Under the pieces are notes generated by a model that was given only the letters and a program-made list of their open reading frames with translations, ran no database searches and was not told the origin of the DNA. A stretch of 64,000 nucleotides of DNA from an uncultured Dysosmobacter sp. (GTDB lineage: Bacteria > Bacillota > Clostridia > Oscillospirales > Oscillospiraceae). The translations under genes and the position numbers were made by a program. Location: the NCBI RefSeq assembly GCF_947631635.1, contig NZ_CANRMB010000012.1:19919-83918 (forward strand), in the 5' to 3' direction. Positions 25,919-34,885 of the stretch are shown one piece after another (position 1 is the stretch's first letter; each line of letters starts with the position of its first letter).

Positions 25919-26566
25919 ATGGAACAACATTTGCATAGCCCCGAGGTGTATGACTACCGGCAGTATGACCGCATCTGGCAGAGGGTAGCGCCCAATCTGG
26001 AGCCCTACCCGGAGGTGCGGCAGGGGGAGACGGCGGTGCCGGCGGTCCAGACAGGCGCGCTGCCCGCCGGCACGGACGCGCTGACGCCGGCCCAAGTCCG
26101 GCAGGAATCCCAGCTTCCAGGCGCGGAGGCTGATCCCTGCTGCATGGGCAGCGCAGCGGCGGAGATGCTGGAGGTGCTGACAGGCTTCATTGAGGAGGAG
26201 CTGTCGGACCGCCGGTATCTTCTGGCCATGGTCCGGCAGGCACCGTCCTGGGCGCGGCAGCGGCTGCGGGACCTGGCCGCCGCGGAGGGGGCGCAGGCCA
26301 AACAGCTGATGGCGGTGTATTATCTCATCACAGGGGAGTGCTACCGCCCCAGCGTCAGCTGCGAGCGCGTCTATGTGGGGCGGTGGTGTCCGGCGCTGCG
26401 GGAGCGGTATCACGCCGCCGCCTGCAACGCGCTGAACTATGCCCGGGCGGCAGACGGCACCACGGACCCGTGCCTTGCGAAGCTGCTCAATGAGCTGAGC
26501 GCAGGGGAGTACCGCCACGCCGATGAACTGCTGCGGATGCTGGAACGGTCCCTGCAAGGCCTGTGA
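25919..26566 (+). CDS. Ferritin-like-fold protein of unknown function
   Basis: 215 residues. The first ~75 are Pro/Gln-rich and probably disordered. Residues 80-215 form helices like a ferritin-like four-helix bundle (GFIEEELSDRRYLLAMVRQAP, RLRDLAAAEGAQAKQLMAVYYLITG, LAKLLNELSAGEYRHADELLRMLE). Acidic pairs are present, but the usual ExxH metal motif in helix 2 is not obvious (AAEGAQAKQ), so metal binding is uncertain. Ribosome site AAGGGAGG is 8 bp upstream. Similar proteins occur near spore or oxidative-stress genes in Clostridia; here it faces the Fe-S operon. Confidence 0.7.
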   Translation: MEQHLHSPEVYDYRQYDRIWQRVAPNLEPYPEVRQGETAVPAVQTGALPAGTDALTPAQVRQESQLPGAEADPCCMGSAAAEMLEVLTGFIEEELSDRRYLLAMVRQAPSWARQRLRDLAAAEGAQAKQLMAVYYLITGECYRPSVSCERVYVGRWCPALRERYHAAACNALNYARAADGTTDPCLAKLLNELSAGEYRHADELLRMLERSLQGL

Positions 26567-26659
26567 CCATGGAAGTTTTCATTGTGCCCCGCGGGGAAAT
26601 ATGATATACTGTCCCCAAAGACGTTCCGCGTCCGCGGTGCGACAACAGGGGGAAGTAGC

Positions 26660-27271
26660 ATGAACAAGATCATCACCATCAGCCGTGAATACGGCGCAGG
26701 CGGCCACACCATCGGCCAGGCCGTGGCAAAGACATTGGGCATCCCGTTCTATGACCGGGACATCGTGCGGGAGACCGCCAAGGCCAGCGGATTTGACACC
26801 GAGCTGATCGAGACCGAGGGCGAGGACATCTCCAAAGCCGATTCCATTTTGAAGAGCATCTGCTCGGTCTCCAGCACCTATTATCACGATACCCAGGAGG
26901 CCATCCACGATGTGCAGAAGGCCATCATCCTGCGCTTTGCTCAGGAGGGGCCCTGCGTGATCCTGGGCCGCTGCGCCGACGAGATCCTGCGGGAGGCCGG
27001 GATCGAGAGCATCAATGTGTTCATCCACGCCGATGACGTTCACCGGGCGGTGCGCGTCAGCGAGCTGATCGGCAGCACCAACGCCACGGAGATCCAGAAG
27101 GTCATGACGAAAAAGGACAGCAGCCGCCATACGTATTACAGCCGCTATACCGGCAAGAAGTGGGGCGACAGCAAGAACTACCATCTGACGCTGGACAGCG
27201 GCATCCTGGGCTATGACCTGTGCGTGAAGCTCATTGCCGAGGCCGCCCAGGCGGAGGAGCGCGCCCAATAA
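26660..27271 (+). CDS. Cytidylate kinase-like family protein
   Basis: 203 residues of the cytidylate-kinase-like family. The N-terminus MNKIITISREYGAGGHTIGQ holds a modified P-loop (GAGGHTIG), and YDRDIVRETAKASGFD and a lid with arginines follow (KKDSSRHTYYSRYTG). This family occurs next to true Cmk in many Firmicutes; its substrate is not firmly known and need not be CMP. The start follows AGGGGGA. It is transcribed alone with a terminator 20 bp after the stop. Confidence 0.85.
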   Translation: MNKIITISREYGAGGHTIGQAVAKTLGIPFYDRDIVRETAKASGFDTELIETEGEDISKADSILKSICSVSSTYYHDTQEAIHDVQKAIILRFAQEGPCVILGRCADEILREAGIESINVFIHADDVHRAVRVSELIGSTNATEIQKVMTKKDSSRHTYYSRYTGKKWGDSKNYHLTLDSGILGYDLCVKLIAEAAQAEERAQ

Positions 27272-27286
27272 AATCTATCAGCGCGG

Positions 27287-27322
27287 CACACGGTCCGGAG
27301 CTGTCCGGACCGTGTTTTTTCA
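27287..27322 (+). terminator. Terminator after the kinase-like gene
   Basis: CACGGTCCGG-AGCT-GTCCGGACCGTG stem followed by six T. Confidence 0.88.
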
Positions 27323-27343
27323 TCTTTTTTCCCATGTCCGCCG

Positions 27344-27372
27344 TTGCCCTGCCGGGGACTTTGTGGTATACT
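27344..27372 (+). promoter_or_regulatory. Promoter of the DUF2461 gene
   Basis: TTGCCC (27344-27349), 17 bp, TATACT (27367-27372), 31 bp before the start codon. Confidence 0.6.
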
Positions 27373-27403
27373 GGCCTTGATTTTGGACAGATGGAGGCCA
27401 AGC

Positions 27404-28093
27404 ATGTTTACCGGATTTACCGACGAGACAGTGGACTTCATGTGGGGCATCCGCTTCAACAACGAGCGGGCCTGGTTTGAAGCCCACAAGGAGATATACC
27501 TGACCCAGTTCTACCAGCCCATGAGGGAGCTGGGAGACGAGCTCTACGACTTTTTGCGGGAAAAGCGGCCGGACCACGGCCTGATCCGCAAGGTGACCCG
27601 CATTTACCGGGACGCCCGCCGGCTCCACGGACGGGGACCGTACAAGGAGAGCCTGTGGTTTTCCGTGGAACAGCCGTCGGAGCAGTGGACGGCGCACCCC
27701 ACCTTCTGGTTTGAGCTGATGCCGGAGGGGTGGTGCTACGGCATGGGCTATTACATGCCCAAGGCCCTGACCATGGCAAAGCTCCGGGCCCGTATCGACC
27801 GGGACCCCGCCGCCATGGAGGCGCTGACACGGAAGCTGGGCCGCCAGCAGGAGTTCGTGCTGGAGACGCAGGATTATAAAAAGCCCCGGAGCCAGGCCCC
27901 CTCCCAGCTGCTGAAGCCCTGGTATCAGATGAAGTCCTTTTCCATCATCCACCAGGACAAGCTGACGGACGAGCTGTTCAGCCGGGAGATCGTGGACCGG
28001 CTGAAGCGGGGCTATGAGTTCCTGCTGCCCTATTACGACTATTTTGTCACGCTGGATGGAGACCCGGACCCAAGAGAGCCCGGCGCGGAATAG
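27404..28093 (+). CDS. DUF2461 (TIGR02453) family protein
   Basis: 229 residues. The whole chain matches this widespread family of unknown function: FTDETVDFMWGIRFNNERAWF at the N-terminus (family FnNrewFeahK), then IYRDARRLHGRGPYKESLWF and PTFWFELMPEGWCYGMGYY. The start at 27404 follows ATGGAGG; an upstream in-frame ATG lies inside the promoter. It is a soluble protein, and no catalytic role is established. Confidence 0.9.
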   Translation: MFTGFTDETVDFMWGIRFNNERAWFEAHKEIYLTQFYQPMRELGDELYDFLREKRPDHGLIRKVTRIYRDARRLHGRGPYKESLWFSVEQPSEQWTAHPTFWFELMPEGWCYGMGYYMPKALTMAKLRARIDRDPAAMEALTRKLGRQQEFVLETQDYKKPRSQAPSQLLKPWYQMKSFSIIHQDKLTDELFSREIVDRLKRGYEFLLPYYDYFVTLDGDPDPREPGAE

Positions 28094-28163
28094 TGAATGA
28101 GGCACGTGAACACGGATATTGATTGATAAGATTTGATACATTTGATACAAAGGAGAGATTTTT

Positions 28164-28748
28164 ATGAAAGCATGTCCTGACAGAGCGGCAGCCCTGGCGC
28201 TGCTGCGGAAATACAACGGGGAGCCGTTTCATATCCAGCACGCCCTGACGGTGGAGGGCACCATGCGCTGGTATGCCAATGAGCTGGGCCACGGCGAGGA
28301 CGCCGATTTCTGGGCCGCGGTGGGCCTGCTCCACGACGTGGACTTTGAGAAATGGCCGGAGGAGCACTGCAAAAAGGCACCGGAGCTGCTGGCGGAGATC
28401 GGGTGCAGCGAGGAGTTCATCCATGCCGTGTGCAGCCATGGCTATGGCATCTGCTGCGATGTGGAGCCCACCCAGGAGATGGAGAAGGTGCTCTTCGCGG
28501 CGGACGAGCTGACGGGACTCATCGGCGCGGCGGCCCGGATGCGGCCCAGCAAGTCCGTGTCCGACATGGAGGTCAGCTCCCTGAAGAAGAAATTCAAGGA
28601 CAAGAAATTCGCCGCCGGATGCTCCCGGGACATCATCAAGGAGGGCGCGGAGCGCCTGGGATGGACGCTGGAGGAGCTGATGGAAAAGACCATTTTGGCG
28701 ATGCGGTCCTGTGAGGAGCGCATCAACGCCGAGATGGCGGCGCTGTAA
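28164..28748 (+). CDS. HD-domain phosphohydrolase-like protein
   Basis: 194 residues. HALTVEGTMRWYA (His near 25), GLLHDVDFEKWPEEH (HD near 56) and a later Asp (FAADELTGLI) form the HD metal site. FIHAVCSHGYGICCDVEPTQ provides the additional histidine region typical of HDIG hydrolases. Substrate unknown; nucleotides are usual for the superfamily. It starts after AAAGGAGAG, and a strong bidirectional terminator follows immediately. Confidence 0.85.
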   Translation: MKACPDRAAALALLRKYNGEPFHIQHALTVEGTMRWYANELGHGEDADFWAAVGLLHDVDFEKWPEEHCKKAPELLAEIGCSEEFIHAVCSHGYGICCDVEPTQEMEKVLFAADELTGLIGAAARMRPSKSVSDMEVSSLKKKFKDKKFAAGCSRDIIKEGAERLGWTLEELMEKTILAMRSCEERINAEMAAL

Positions 28749-28752
28749 CTGC

Positions 28753-28787
28753 AAAAAGAGTGTCCGGGAGGTCCCGGACACTCTTTT
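28753..28787. terminator. Bidirectional terminator
   Basis: AAAAAGAGTGTCCGGGA-GG-TCCCGGACACTCTTTTT is a near-perfect 17-bp inverted repeat with A and T tails. It ends both the HD-domain gene and the facing DUF3021 gene. Confidence 0.92.
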
Positions 28788-29239
28788 TACGTCTCCTGCT
28801 GAAAGTGCTGGAGATTTTGATTGAGCAGCCTGGTGTCCCGCCGGTTTTCCAGCCAGAGGGCATACCACAGAGCCGCCAGCCCCAACTCCAGAACCGCGAT
28901 CATGACGGCCGCCCACCAGGCCGGAACGCCGGGGAACCAGTCAAAGACCAGGGCGCCGCCGATATAGACGACATTGGCCAGCACGGCCAACAGGGCGGCG
29001 CGCCGCCCCATGGCCGCCTCCCCCCAGCTCTTTCCCCTGGGAAAGATCACGGTCTCCGCAAAAGCAAAGAGAAAACTGACCAGAAGCATTTCCAGCATTG
29101 TCCACGAATCCACGGAGAACTCTCCCAGCAGAGCGCTGACCACCGCTTTGTAAAAGACCGCCGCAGTGGTGTACAGTCCCATGCGGTATTTCACATCCCT
29201 GCCCCACAGATAGGTGCGATTGAATTCCTGCATCATCAA
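28787..29239 (-). CDS. DUF3021 membrane protein
   Basis: 150 residues with four hydrophobic segments (about 22-38, 48-66, 80-100 and 106-128), matching the DUF3021 family. These proteins are nearly always encoded beside a LytTR regulator, as here, with only 13 bp between the genes. They are thought to modulate the regulator from the membrane. The C-terminus is charged (WLENRRDTRLLNQNLQHFQ). Confidence 0.85.
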   Translation of the reverse strand: MMMQEFNRTYLWGRDVKYRMGLYTTAAVFYKAVVSALLGEFSVDSWTMLEMLLVSFLFAFAETVIFPRGKSWGEAAMGRRAALLAVLANVVYIGGALVFDWFPGVPAWWAAVMIAVLELGLAALWYALWLENRRDTRLLNQNLQHFQQET

Positions 29240-29252
29240 GCTCCTTTCTTAA

Positions 29253-29690
29253 TTACATGCCAAGCCGCTCCCGCAGAAGCGGCGCGTAGTGCCGGGAGAT
29301 CAGAACGCGCTCCCCGTTGCGCATGGTGGCCTCGATGCGGTTGCCCGCGCAGCTCTTCAGCCGCCGGATGCCGTGGAGATTTGCCACCATGGACCGGCTG
29401 ATGCGGCAGAACCCCAGCGCTTCATACCGGGCCTCCAGCTCAGAAAGCGTCAAGGCCGTGGCCCAGACGGCGCTTTCGCAATACAGCCAGGTCCGCTCCT
29501 CCACGGATTCGGCGTACAGCACCTCCCCCGGCCGAAGCAGCACCAGCTGCCGGTCCTCCGTCCAGGCGCAGAGGGTTTGAAGCCCGGATTTGAGAAGAGA
29601 GAGGATATGGAGCATCTCTTCGTCCAGTTCCCGGCAGCGGAGAATGACCTCGTTTTCCAATACGTCGCCGTGTTCCACTGTGATTTTCAT
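29253..29690 (-). CDS. LytTR-domain transcriptional regulator
   Basis: 145 residues. The C-terminal ~95 are a LytTR DNA-binding domain (GEVLYAESVEERTWLYCES, LSELEARYEALGFCRISRSMVANL, ERVLISRHYAPLLRERLGM). The N-terminal ~45 form a short non-receiver segment. Without a response-receiver domain it belongs to the small LytTR/DUF3021 pair type, typically auto-regulatory. Targets are unknown. Confidence 0.88.
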   Translation of the reverse strand: MKITVEHGDVLENEVILRCRELDEEMLHILSLLKSGLQTLCAWTEDRQLVLLRPGEVLYAESVEERTWLYCESAVWATALTLSELEARYEALGFCRISRSMVANLHGIRRLKSCAGNRIEATMRNGERVLISRHYAPLLRERLGM

Positions 29691-29789
29691 GATTCCCTCC
29701 TTCGTCAGCTGACACCTTGAGCATATCCTGCGGAAGGGGAAAAAGCAAGGGATGTGCCACTGGGATGCGTTTTCACGGGGGTGAGATGC

Positions 29790-29832
29790 AAAAAAGGGGC
29801 GTCCGGCCGATGACCGGGCGCCCCTTTTTGAT
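29790..29832 (-). terminator. Terminator after the fakA-like gene
   Basis: On the minus strand, AAAAAGGGGCGCCCGG...CCGGACGCCCCTTTTTT forms a stem with a T-run. The opposite strand reads equally well, so it may also block antisense transcription. Confidence 0.8.
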
Positions 29833-29837
29833 CAGGG

Positions 29838-31532
29838 TCATTCCATGGAGATGATATAGTAGTAGACAGGCTGGCCGCCGGAGAGGATCGCCACCTCCGC
29901 GTCGGGACAGGCGCTTTCAAAGACCTGACCGGCCCTCTGGGCGTCCTCCTCGGACACATCCTCGCCGAAATACAGGGAGATGAAGGAGGCCTCCTTTTCC
30001 ACGGCGTCCTCCGCCAGCTTGGTCAGCAGGGCCTCCAAAGAGCTGTCGGTGCCGAAGAGCCTGCCCTCCTCCAGGGCCAGATAGTCGCCCTCCTTGATGG
30101 CAAAGCCGTCAAAGTCGGAATCCCGGGCGGCGTAGGTGATCTGCGCGGTGGTGACGGTGGACAGGGACTCCGTCATGGCGTCGGTGATGGACTGGGCGTC
30201 CGGGGCCTCGAAATCCACATTCATCATGGCGGTGATGCCCTGGGGGACGGTCTTGGTGGGGATGACCACCACGTTTTTCTCCGTCAGCACGCCGCACTGC
30301 TGGGCGGCCATGATGATATTGCCGTTGTTGGGAAGGATAAACACGGTCTCGGCGGGGATCTTGTCCACGCCCGCCAGAATGCTCTCTGTGGAGGGGTTCA
30401 TGGTCTGCCCGCCGGACACCACGCCGTCGGCGCCCAGGTCCTTGAATACGGTGGCGAGACCGTCGCCAGCGCAGACCGCCAGGAAGCCGTACTTCTTTTC
30501 CGGCGCGGCGACAACGTGGCCGGAGGCTTCCGGCGCCCCGGCGTGCTCCAGCTCCTCCTCCACGGCGTCCAGATCGTCGGTGCTCTGGGCCTCCCGGCCC
30601 GCGGCCAGGTCCTCCGCTTGGGTGCGCATGTTCTCGATCTTGGCCAGCTCCAAGGTGCCGTACTTCTGGGCCTCGGTCAGGGCGGCGCCGGGGATGTCGG
30701 TATGGACATGGACCTTGAAGGCCTCGTCGTCCTCGCCGATGACCAGGCTGTCGCCGATGCTGCTCAAATAGGCGCGGAAGGACTCCAGCGGCTTGTTCAC
30801 GGTTTTGCGCACGATGAAGACGGTGTCGAAGGTGAAGGTGATCTCCTCGGCGGAGAGGGCGGCGAAGTCGGCCTTCTCCTGGACCGCGGTGTCCTCGGTG
30901 GTCTCGGGAAGGGGCTCGCCCCGCATCTCGGCCAGCATTCCCTCCAGGATCAGGAGGTAGCCCTTGCCGCCGGCGTCCACCACGCCGGCCTTTTTCAGAA
31001 CGGGGTTCATATCCGTGGTCTGCGCCAAGGCGTCATAGCCCTCGCGGATAGCCTCCTCCAGGATCTTTTCCAGATCGGTCTCGCCCTGGCCGGCCACATC
31101 CACGGCCCGCTTGGCGGCAAGGCGGGAGACCGTCAGGACCGTGCCCTCGGCGGGCTTCATCACGGCCTTGTAGGCGGCGGAGACACCCTCCTGCATGGCG
31201 GCGGCAAAGGTGGCCGCGTCGGCGGTCTCCCGGCCCTTCAGTCCCTTGGACAGGCCCCGGAACAGCAGGGAGAGGATGACGCCGGAGTTTCCCCGGGCGC
31301 CCCGCAGCAGGGCGGAGGCGGTGACGGAGGCGGCCTGCTCCACCGTGGCGGGGGCTGCCTTGCGCAGCTCCGCGACGGCGGTGCCGATGGTCATGGACAT
31401 GTTGGTGCCCGTGTCGCCGTCGGGGACGGGGAACACGTTCAGGTCATTGATGGCCTGCTTCTGGGCGGTGATGGCGGCGGCGCCGTGCAGGACCATCTGC
31501 TTGAACAGGGCGCCTGTGATTTGTTCGTTCAT
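29838..31532 (-). CDS. fakA: DAK2-domain fatty acid kinase subunit (YloV/FakA type)
   Basis: 564 residues. The N-terminal DAK2 ATP-binding domain (1-200) shows the Mg/ATP motif NVFPVPDGDTGTNMS and RGARGNSGVILS. The middle and C-terminal domains are the FakA-like extension (VFILPNNGNIIMAAQQ, VVIPTKTVPQGITAM). FakA phosphorylates fatty acids carried by FakB proteins for phospholipid synthesis. A FakB gene is not nearby. It lies 16 bp downstream of the Asp23 gene, the classical yloU-yloV pairing. Confidence 0.9.
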   Translation of the reverse strand: MNEQITGALFKQMVLHGAAAITAQKQAINDLNVFPVPDGDTGTNMSMTIGTAVAELRKAAPATVEQAASVTASALLRGARGNSGVILSLLFRGLSKGLKGRETADAATFAAAMQEGVSAAYKAVMKPAEGTVLTVSRLAAKRAVDVAGQGETDLEKILEEAIREGYDALAQTTDMNPVLKKAGVVDAGGKGYLLILEGMLAEMRGEPLPETTEDTAVQEKADFAALSAEEITFTFDTVFIVRKTVNKPLESFRAYLSSIGDSLVIGEDDEAFKVHVHTDIPGAALTEAQKYGTLELAKIENMRTQAEDLAAGREAQSTDDLDAVEEELEHAGAPEASGHVVAAPEKKYGFLAVCAGDGLATVFKDLGADGVVSGGQTMNPSTESILAGVDKIPAETVFILPNNGNIIMAAQQCGVLTEKNVVVIPTKTVPQGITAMMNVDFEAPDAQSITDAMTESLSTVTTAQITYAARDSDFDGFAIKEGDYLALEEGRLFGTDSSLEALLTKLAEDAVEKEASFISLYFGEDVSEEDAQRAGQVFESACPDAEVAILSGGQPVYYYIISME

Positions 31533-31548
31533 TCGTTCTGTTCCTCCC

Positions 31549-31899
31549 TTACAGGGTCATGGAATCGACGCATACGTCCACGGCTTTGACAGGCACGCCG
31601 GTGTTTTTGGCCACCACATAGCGCACCTCGTTCATGATGGAGCGGCACACCGCGGGGAGGTTGACGCCGTTCTCCACAATGATATGGAGCTCGATGGAGA
31701 TGGAGTTGTCGTCGTGATACGTGATGCTGACGCCTTTGCTCATGGCCTCCCGGCGCAGCAGGTGGACCAGACCGTCGGTCATGGAGCGGTAGGCCATGCC
31801 CTTGACGCCGAAGCAGTTGGTGGCGGCCATGCCCGTGATGTTGGAGAACACGGCGCTGCTGACGGAGATCTCACCTTGTTCAGACTTGAATTGGATCAT
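31549..31899 (-). CDS. Asp23/Gls24 family envelope stress protein (YloU type)
   Basis: 116 residues matching the compact Asp23 fold throughout: GEISVSSAVFSNITGMAATNC, DGLVHLLRREAMSKGVSITY, then SIELHIIVENGVNLPAVCRSI and VKAVDVCVDSMTL. These are small cytosolic or membrane-adjacent proteins linked to envelope homeostasis. Co-transcribed with the FakA-like gene from a strong promoter about 80 bp upstream. Confidence 0.92.
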   Translation of the reverse strand: MIQFKSEQGEISVSSAVFSNITGMAATNCFGVKGMAYRSMTDGLVHLLRREAMSKGVSITYHDDNSISIELHIIVENGVNLPAVCRSIMNEVRYVVAKNTGVPVKAVDVCVDSMTL

Positions 31900-31976
31900 G
31901 AGAACGTCCTTTCTTTCCTGGTATTGACAGAAGGCGGCAAAGCCGCGCTTCCTGGTATCCGTACTTTTAGAGCTTT

Positions 31977-32005
31977 ATTATATACGATTCTTCTGTAAAG
32001 TACAA
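31977..32005 (-). promoter_or_regulatory. Promoter of the asp23-fakA operon
   Basis: On the minus strand, TTGTAC (32005-32000), a 17-bp spacer and TATAAT (31982-31977). Confidence 0.75.
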
Positions 32006-32107
32006 GTCCCAAAAAGAAGTTCATTCCCTGCGGGAGACTATTGAAAAACGGAAGGATTTGCCGTAAAATAGACGAAAACCGTGTGGAAGAGGGGAGAGAT
32101 GCGCGTC

Positions 32108-33004
32108 ATGGCAAAACGGGGGCCGCTGCTGGTGCTGGCCTGCTATATCATGTGGGGCCTTCTGCCTGCCTTTTGGCGGCTGCTGGGGGACGTGGACTCC
32201 TTCTGCGTGCTGGCGTACCGGATCGTCTGGTCGGTGGGCTTCTCCGCCATGGTGCTGGCGCTCCGGGGAGGCTTTTCCGGCGTCCGGGCGGTCCTCCGGG
32301 ACCGGGGAGAGCTGGGGCGGCTGGCCCTGGCGGGCGTTTTTATCTGCATCAACTGGGGCGTATATATCTGGGCGGTGAACAGCGGCCATATGCTGGACGC
32401 CAGCCTGGCATACTATATGAATCCCATTTTGAGCATCCTGCTGGGGACCGTGTTTTTTCGGGAGCGGCTGACCCGCCTGCAATGGCTGGCGGTGGGCATC
32501 GCGCTGACCGGCCTGGTCATCACGGTGGTCCGCTACCGGCAGTTTCCCTGGATGGCGCTGATCATCGGCGGCAGCTTTGCCGTATACGGGGCTGTCAAAA
32601 AGACGGTGAAAGCGGACGCGCTGACCGCGTCCCTGACCGAGACGGCGGTTTTGGCGCTGCCGGCCCTGCTGGTGCTCCTCTGGAAGGAGGGGGCGGGCGC
32701 CGGCGCGGCGGGGGCGCTCCACGGTTGGCAGTGGCTGCTGCTGCCCGCCGCCGGCGTTGTGACCACGGTGCCGCTGCTGCTCTTTTCCACCGGCATCAAG
32801 CGCACGCCCATGACGCTGAACGGCATCTTGATGTATGTGAACCCCACCCTCCAGCTGTTGCTCTCCGTCTTGTATGGGGAGGCGTTCACCGCCACCCACG
32901 CCATCCTGTTCGGCTTCGTCTGGACGGGACTGGCGCTGTATCTGGCCTCCGGCTTTTTGCGGAGCAAATCACAGAGAGAAAAGGAGAGACCGCCATGCGC
33001 GTGA
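32108..33004 (+). CDS. rarD: RarD-like EamA-family transporter
   Basis: 298 residues with about ten membrane helices and two EamA repeats. RarD features are clear: CYIMWGLLPAFWRLLGDVDS and AYRIVWSVGFSAMVLAL at the start, INWGVYIWAVNSGHMLDASLAYYMNPI near 85-112 and GIKRTPMTLNGILMYVNPTLQLLL near 240. E. coli RarD has 296 aa. Two starts are possible (32099 and 32108); the latter is better spaced from GGGGAG. Substrate unproven. It overlaps rsmD by 10 bp. Confidence 0.85.
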   Translation: MAKRGPLLVLACYIMWGLLPAFWRLLGDVDSFCVLAYRIVWSVGFSAMVLALRGGFSGVRAVLRDRGELGRLALAGVFICINWGVYIWAVNSGHMLDASLAYYMNPILSILLGTVFFRERLTRLQWLAVGIALTGLVITVVRYRQFPWMALIIGGSFAVYGAVKKTVKADALTASLTETAVLALPALLVLLWKEGAGAGAAGALHGWQWLLLPAAGVVTTVPLLLFSTGIKRTPMTLNGILMYVNPTLQLLLSVLYGEAFTATHAILFGFVWTGLALYLASGFLRSKSQREKERPPCA

Positions 33005-33567
33005 TCACAGGCTCCGCCCGGGGCCGGCGGCTGGGGGAGCTGGAGGGGATGGAGACCCGTCCCACCACCGACCGGGTGAAGGAGGGCATGTTCAACATCC
33101 TCCAATTCGATCTGGAGGGCCGCAGGGTCCTGGACCTGTTCGCCGGAACGGGGCAGCTGGGCATCGAGTGTTTGAGCCGGGGCGCCGCCTCCGCCGTGTT
33201 CGTGGACCGGCGGGCCGACGCGGTGAAGCTCATTAAGCAGAATCTGAAGGCCACGGACCTTCAGGACCGGGCCCGCGTGGTGGCCGGGGACTCCATGGAA
33301 TACCTGAAAAGTCTGGGGGAGAAGTTCGATATCATCCTGCTGGACCCGCCCTACGCGGCGGGACTGCTGGAACCTGCAATTGCGCACATCGCAAGGTTTG
33401 ACATTCTGGCAACCCATGGTATAATTGTTGCGGAGCATCCGGCGGGGAGAACGCTGCCGGCTCTGGAACCGCCCTACCGGCTCCACCGCACCTACCGCTA
33501 TGGCAAGATCGGCCTGACCGTCTACCGCCGGAGCGGAAATGAAGAAATTGAGGAATCGATCTCATGA
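32995..33567 (+). CDS. rsmD: 16S rRNA (guanine966-N2)-methyltransferase
   Basis: 190 residues. MRVITGSARGRRL and TRPTTDRVKEGMFNIL are the RsmD N-terminal signature; LDLFAGTGQLGIECLSRGA is SAM motif I; ILLDPPYAAG is the DPPY catalytic motif. It methylates G966 of 16S rRNA during 30S assembly. AAAGGAG precedes the ATG. It overlaps both neighbours and is followed by coaD, the standard rsmD-coaD arrangement. Confidence 0.96.
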   Translation: MRVITGSARGRRLGELEGMETRPTTDRVKEGMFNILQFDLEGRRVLDLFAGTGQLGIECLSRGAASAVFVDRRADAVKLIKQNLKATDLQDRARVVAGDSMEYLKSLGEKFDIILLDPPYAAGLLEPAIAHIARFDILATHGIIVAEHPAGRTLPALEPPYRLHRTYRYGKIGLTVYRRSGNEEIEESIS

Positions 33568-34055
33568 GAACAGCAATTTGTTCCGGCAGCTTTGACCCCA
33601 TCACCCTGGGGCATCTGGACATCATCCGGCGCGCCGCCGCCTGCTTTGACCGGGTGTGCGTGTGTGTCAGTCCCAATGCCGAGAAAAAGAACCAAATGTT
33701 TACACCGGAGCAGAAGCTCCAGCTGGTGCGGGCGGCCGTCGAGGACCTGCCCAATGTGGAGGCGGAGCTGTGGCCGGGCCTGCTGGCGGATTTCGCCGCG
33801 GCCCACAACGCCAGCGCCATCGTCCGCGGCGTGCGCAATGTGACCGATTTTGACGTAGAATACCAGATGGCGCGGATCAACAGCGGCATCCATCCGGGAT
33901 TGGAGACCATGCTGCTGCCCGCCAGCGCGGAATACCAGCATTTCAGCTCCTCCATGGCCCGGGAGATGATCCGGTATCACCAGCCTCTGGAAAAATACCT
34001 GCCGATGTCCATTATCCCTCTGGTGCGGGACATGACAGAGAAAAAGGAAGGATAA
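33564..34055 (+). CDS. coaD: Phosphopantetheine adenylyltransferase
   Basis: 163 residues. CSGSFDPITLGHLDII carries the TxGH nucleotide-binding motif; RGVRNVTDFDVEYQMARIN and FSSSMAREMIRY are family hallmarks. It catalyses the penultimate CoA step, 4'-phosphopantetheine plus ATP to dephospho-CoA. ATGA overlap with rsmD. Confidence 0.97.
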   Translation: MRTAICSGSFDPITLGHLDIIRRAAACFDRVCVCVSPNAEKKNQMFTPEQKLQLVRAAVEDLPNVEAELWPGLLADFAAAHNASAIVRGVRNVTDFDVEYQMARINSGIHPGLETMLLPASAEYQHFSSSMAREMIRYHQPLEKYLPMSIIPLVRDMTEKKEG

Positions 34056-34060
34056 CGACT

Positions 34061-34588
34061 ATGGCCAATGACATCAACCGTCTGATCGATATGCTGTATG
34101 AACAGATCGAGGACGCAAAGTCCCCCGCGCTGAAGCCCAATATGAGTATCGTGGACCGGGATGGGATGCTGGACCTGCTGGACGAGCTGCGGGCGCAGCT
34201 GCCGGTGGAGGTCAAGCGGGCCCAGGAGCTGCTGGCCGCCCGGGACAAGTTTGTGGAGGAGGCCAAGCGGGACGTGGAGCGCATGATGCGCCAGGCGGAG
34301 CTGGACGCCAAGACCAAGGTCTCCGACAGCGAGGTGCTGTACGCCGCCAAGGAGAAGGCCCGCCAGATCGTGGCCCAGGCGGAGGAACGCTCCCGCAAGC
34401 TCTACCAGGTGGCCAATGAGTACGCCGAGGACGCCCTGGCCCGGACCGAGGAGGCTGTCCAGGCCGCCCTGGATGAGGTGAAGCAGTCCCGGGTCCGTTT
34501 CCGCACCGCGTCCGCCGCGAAAATGCAGGAGCAGCGGGACAAGCTGGACGGCAAAAATGACCCCGCCGGCCGCAAGGATGAGGATTGA
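34061..34588 (+). CDS. Coiled-coil protein of unknown function downstream of coaD
   Basis: 175 residues, almost entirely charged helix ([36 protein letters not shown]... to [20 protein letters not shown]). It has no membrane segment and no catalytic motif. Automatic annotation often calls such proteins ATPases or V-ATPase subunit H, with little support. Its constant place after coaD in Clostridia suggests a housekeeping partner. It starts 5 bp after coaD, so it is certainly co-transcribed. Confidence 0.8.
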   Translation: MANDINRLIDMLYEQIEDAKSPALKPNMSIVDRDGMLDLLDELRAQLPVEVKRAQELLAARDKFVEEAKRDVERMMRQAELDAKTKVSDSEVLYAAKEKARQIVAQAEERSRKLYQVANEYAEDALARTEEAVQAALDEVKQSRVRFRTASAAKMQEQRDKLDGKNDPAGRKDED

Positions 34589-34689
34589 GCAAAGCGGTAG
34601 ACCATAATCCTGAAAAATTTGTAAAAAACGCCGAAAAAGTTTTTGAAATTTTTCCAAAGAAAACAATATTTAGAACCTTGAATGAAACG

Positions 34690-34738
34690 AAGGCACCTGC
34701 CAACACAATATCTTGTGTTGGCAGGTGCCTTTTGTTTT
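34690..34738 (+). terminator. Terminator of the rarD-coaD operon
   Basis: AAGGCACCTGCCAACACAA-TATC-TTGTGTTGGCAGGTGCCTT is a 19-bp stem followed by TTGTTTT. About 100 bp of AT-rich sequence before it holds nothing recognisable. Confidence 0.9.
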
Positions 34739-34846
34739 ACGTCAACTTCGCCCTCTGGAATCGAACACCTGTTTTAAATGGCGCTTTTTGCGCTGTTTTT
34801 GTGGATTTTAGCCGTGTTTTTCCAGTTTCGTGTCGGAAAAAAATCC

Positions 34847-34875
34847 TTGCAATTGCAGAAATATTTGCGTATACT
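34847..34875 (+). promoter_or_regulatory. mraZ (dcw cluster) promoter
   Basis: TTGCAA (34847-34852), 17 bp, TATACT (34870-34875). Confidence 0.75.
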
Positions 34876-34885
34876 CAAATCAATG

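Noticed and set aside
28094..28163. Possible tRNA or small RNA in the gap before the HD-domain gene
   Set aside because: No cloverleaf could be drawn; the gap has only a short repeated TTTGATACA and the ribosome site.
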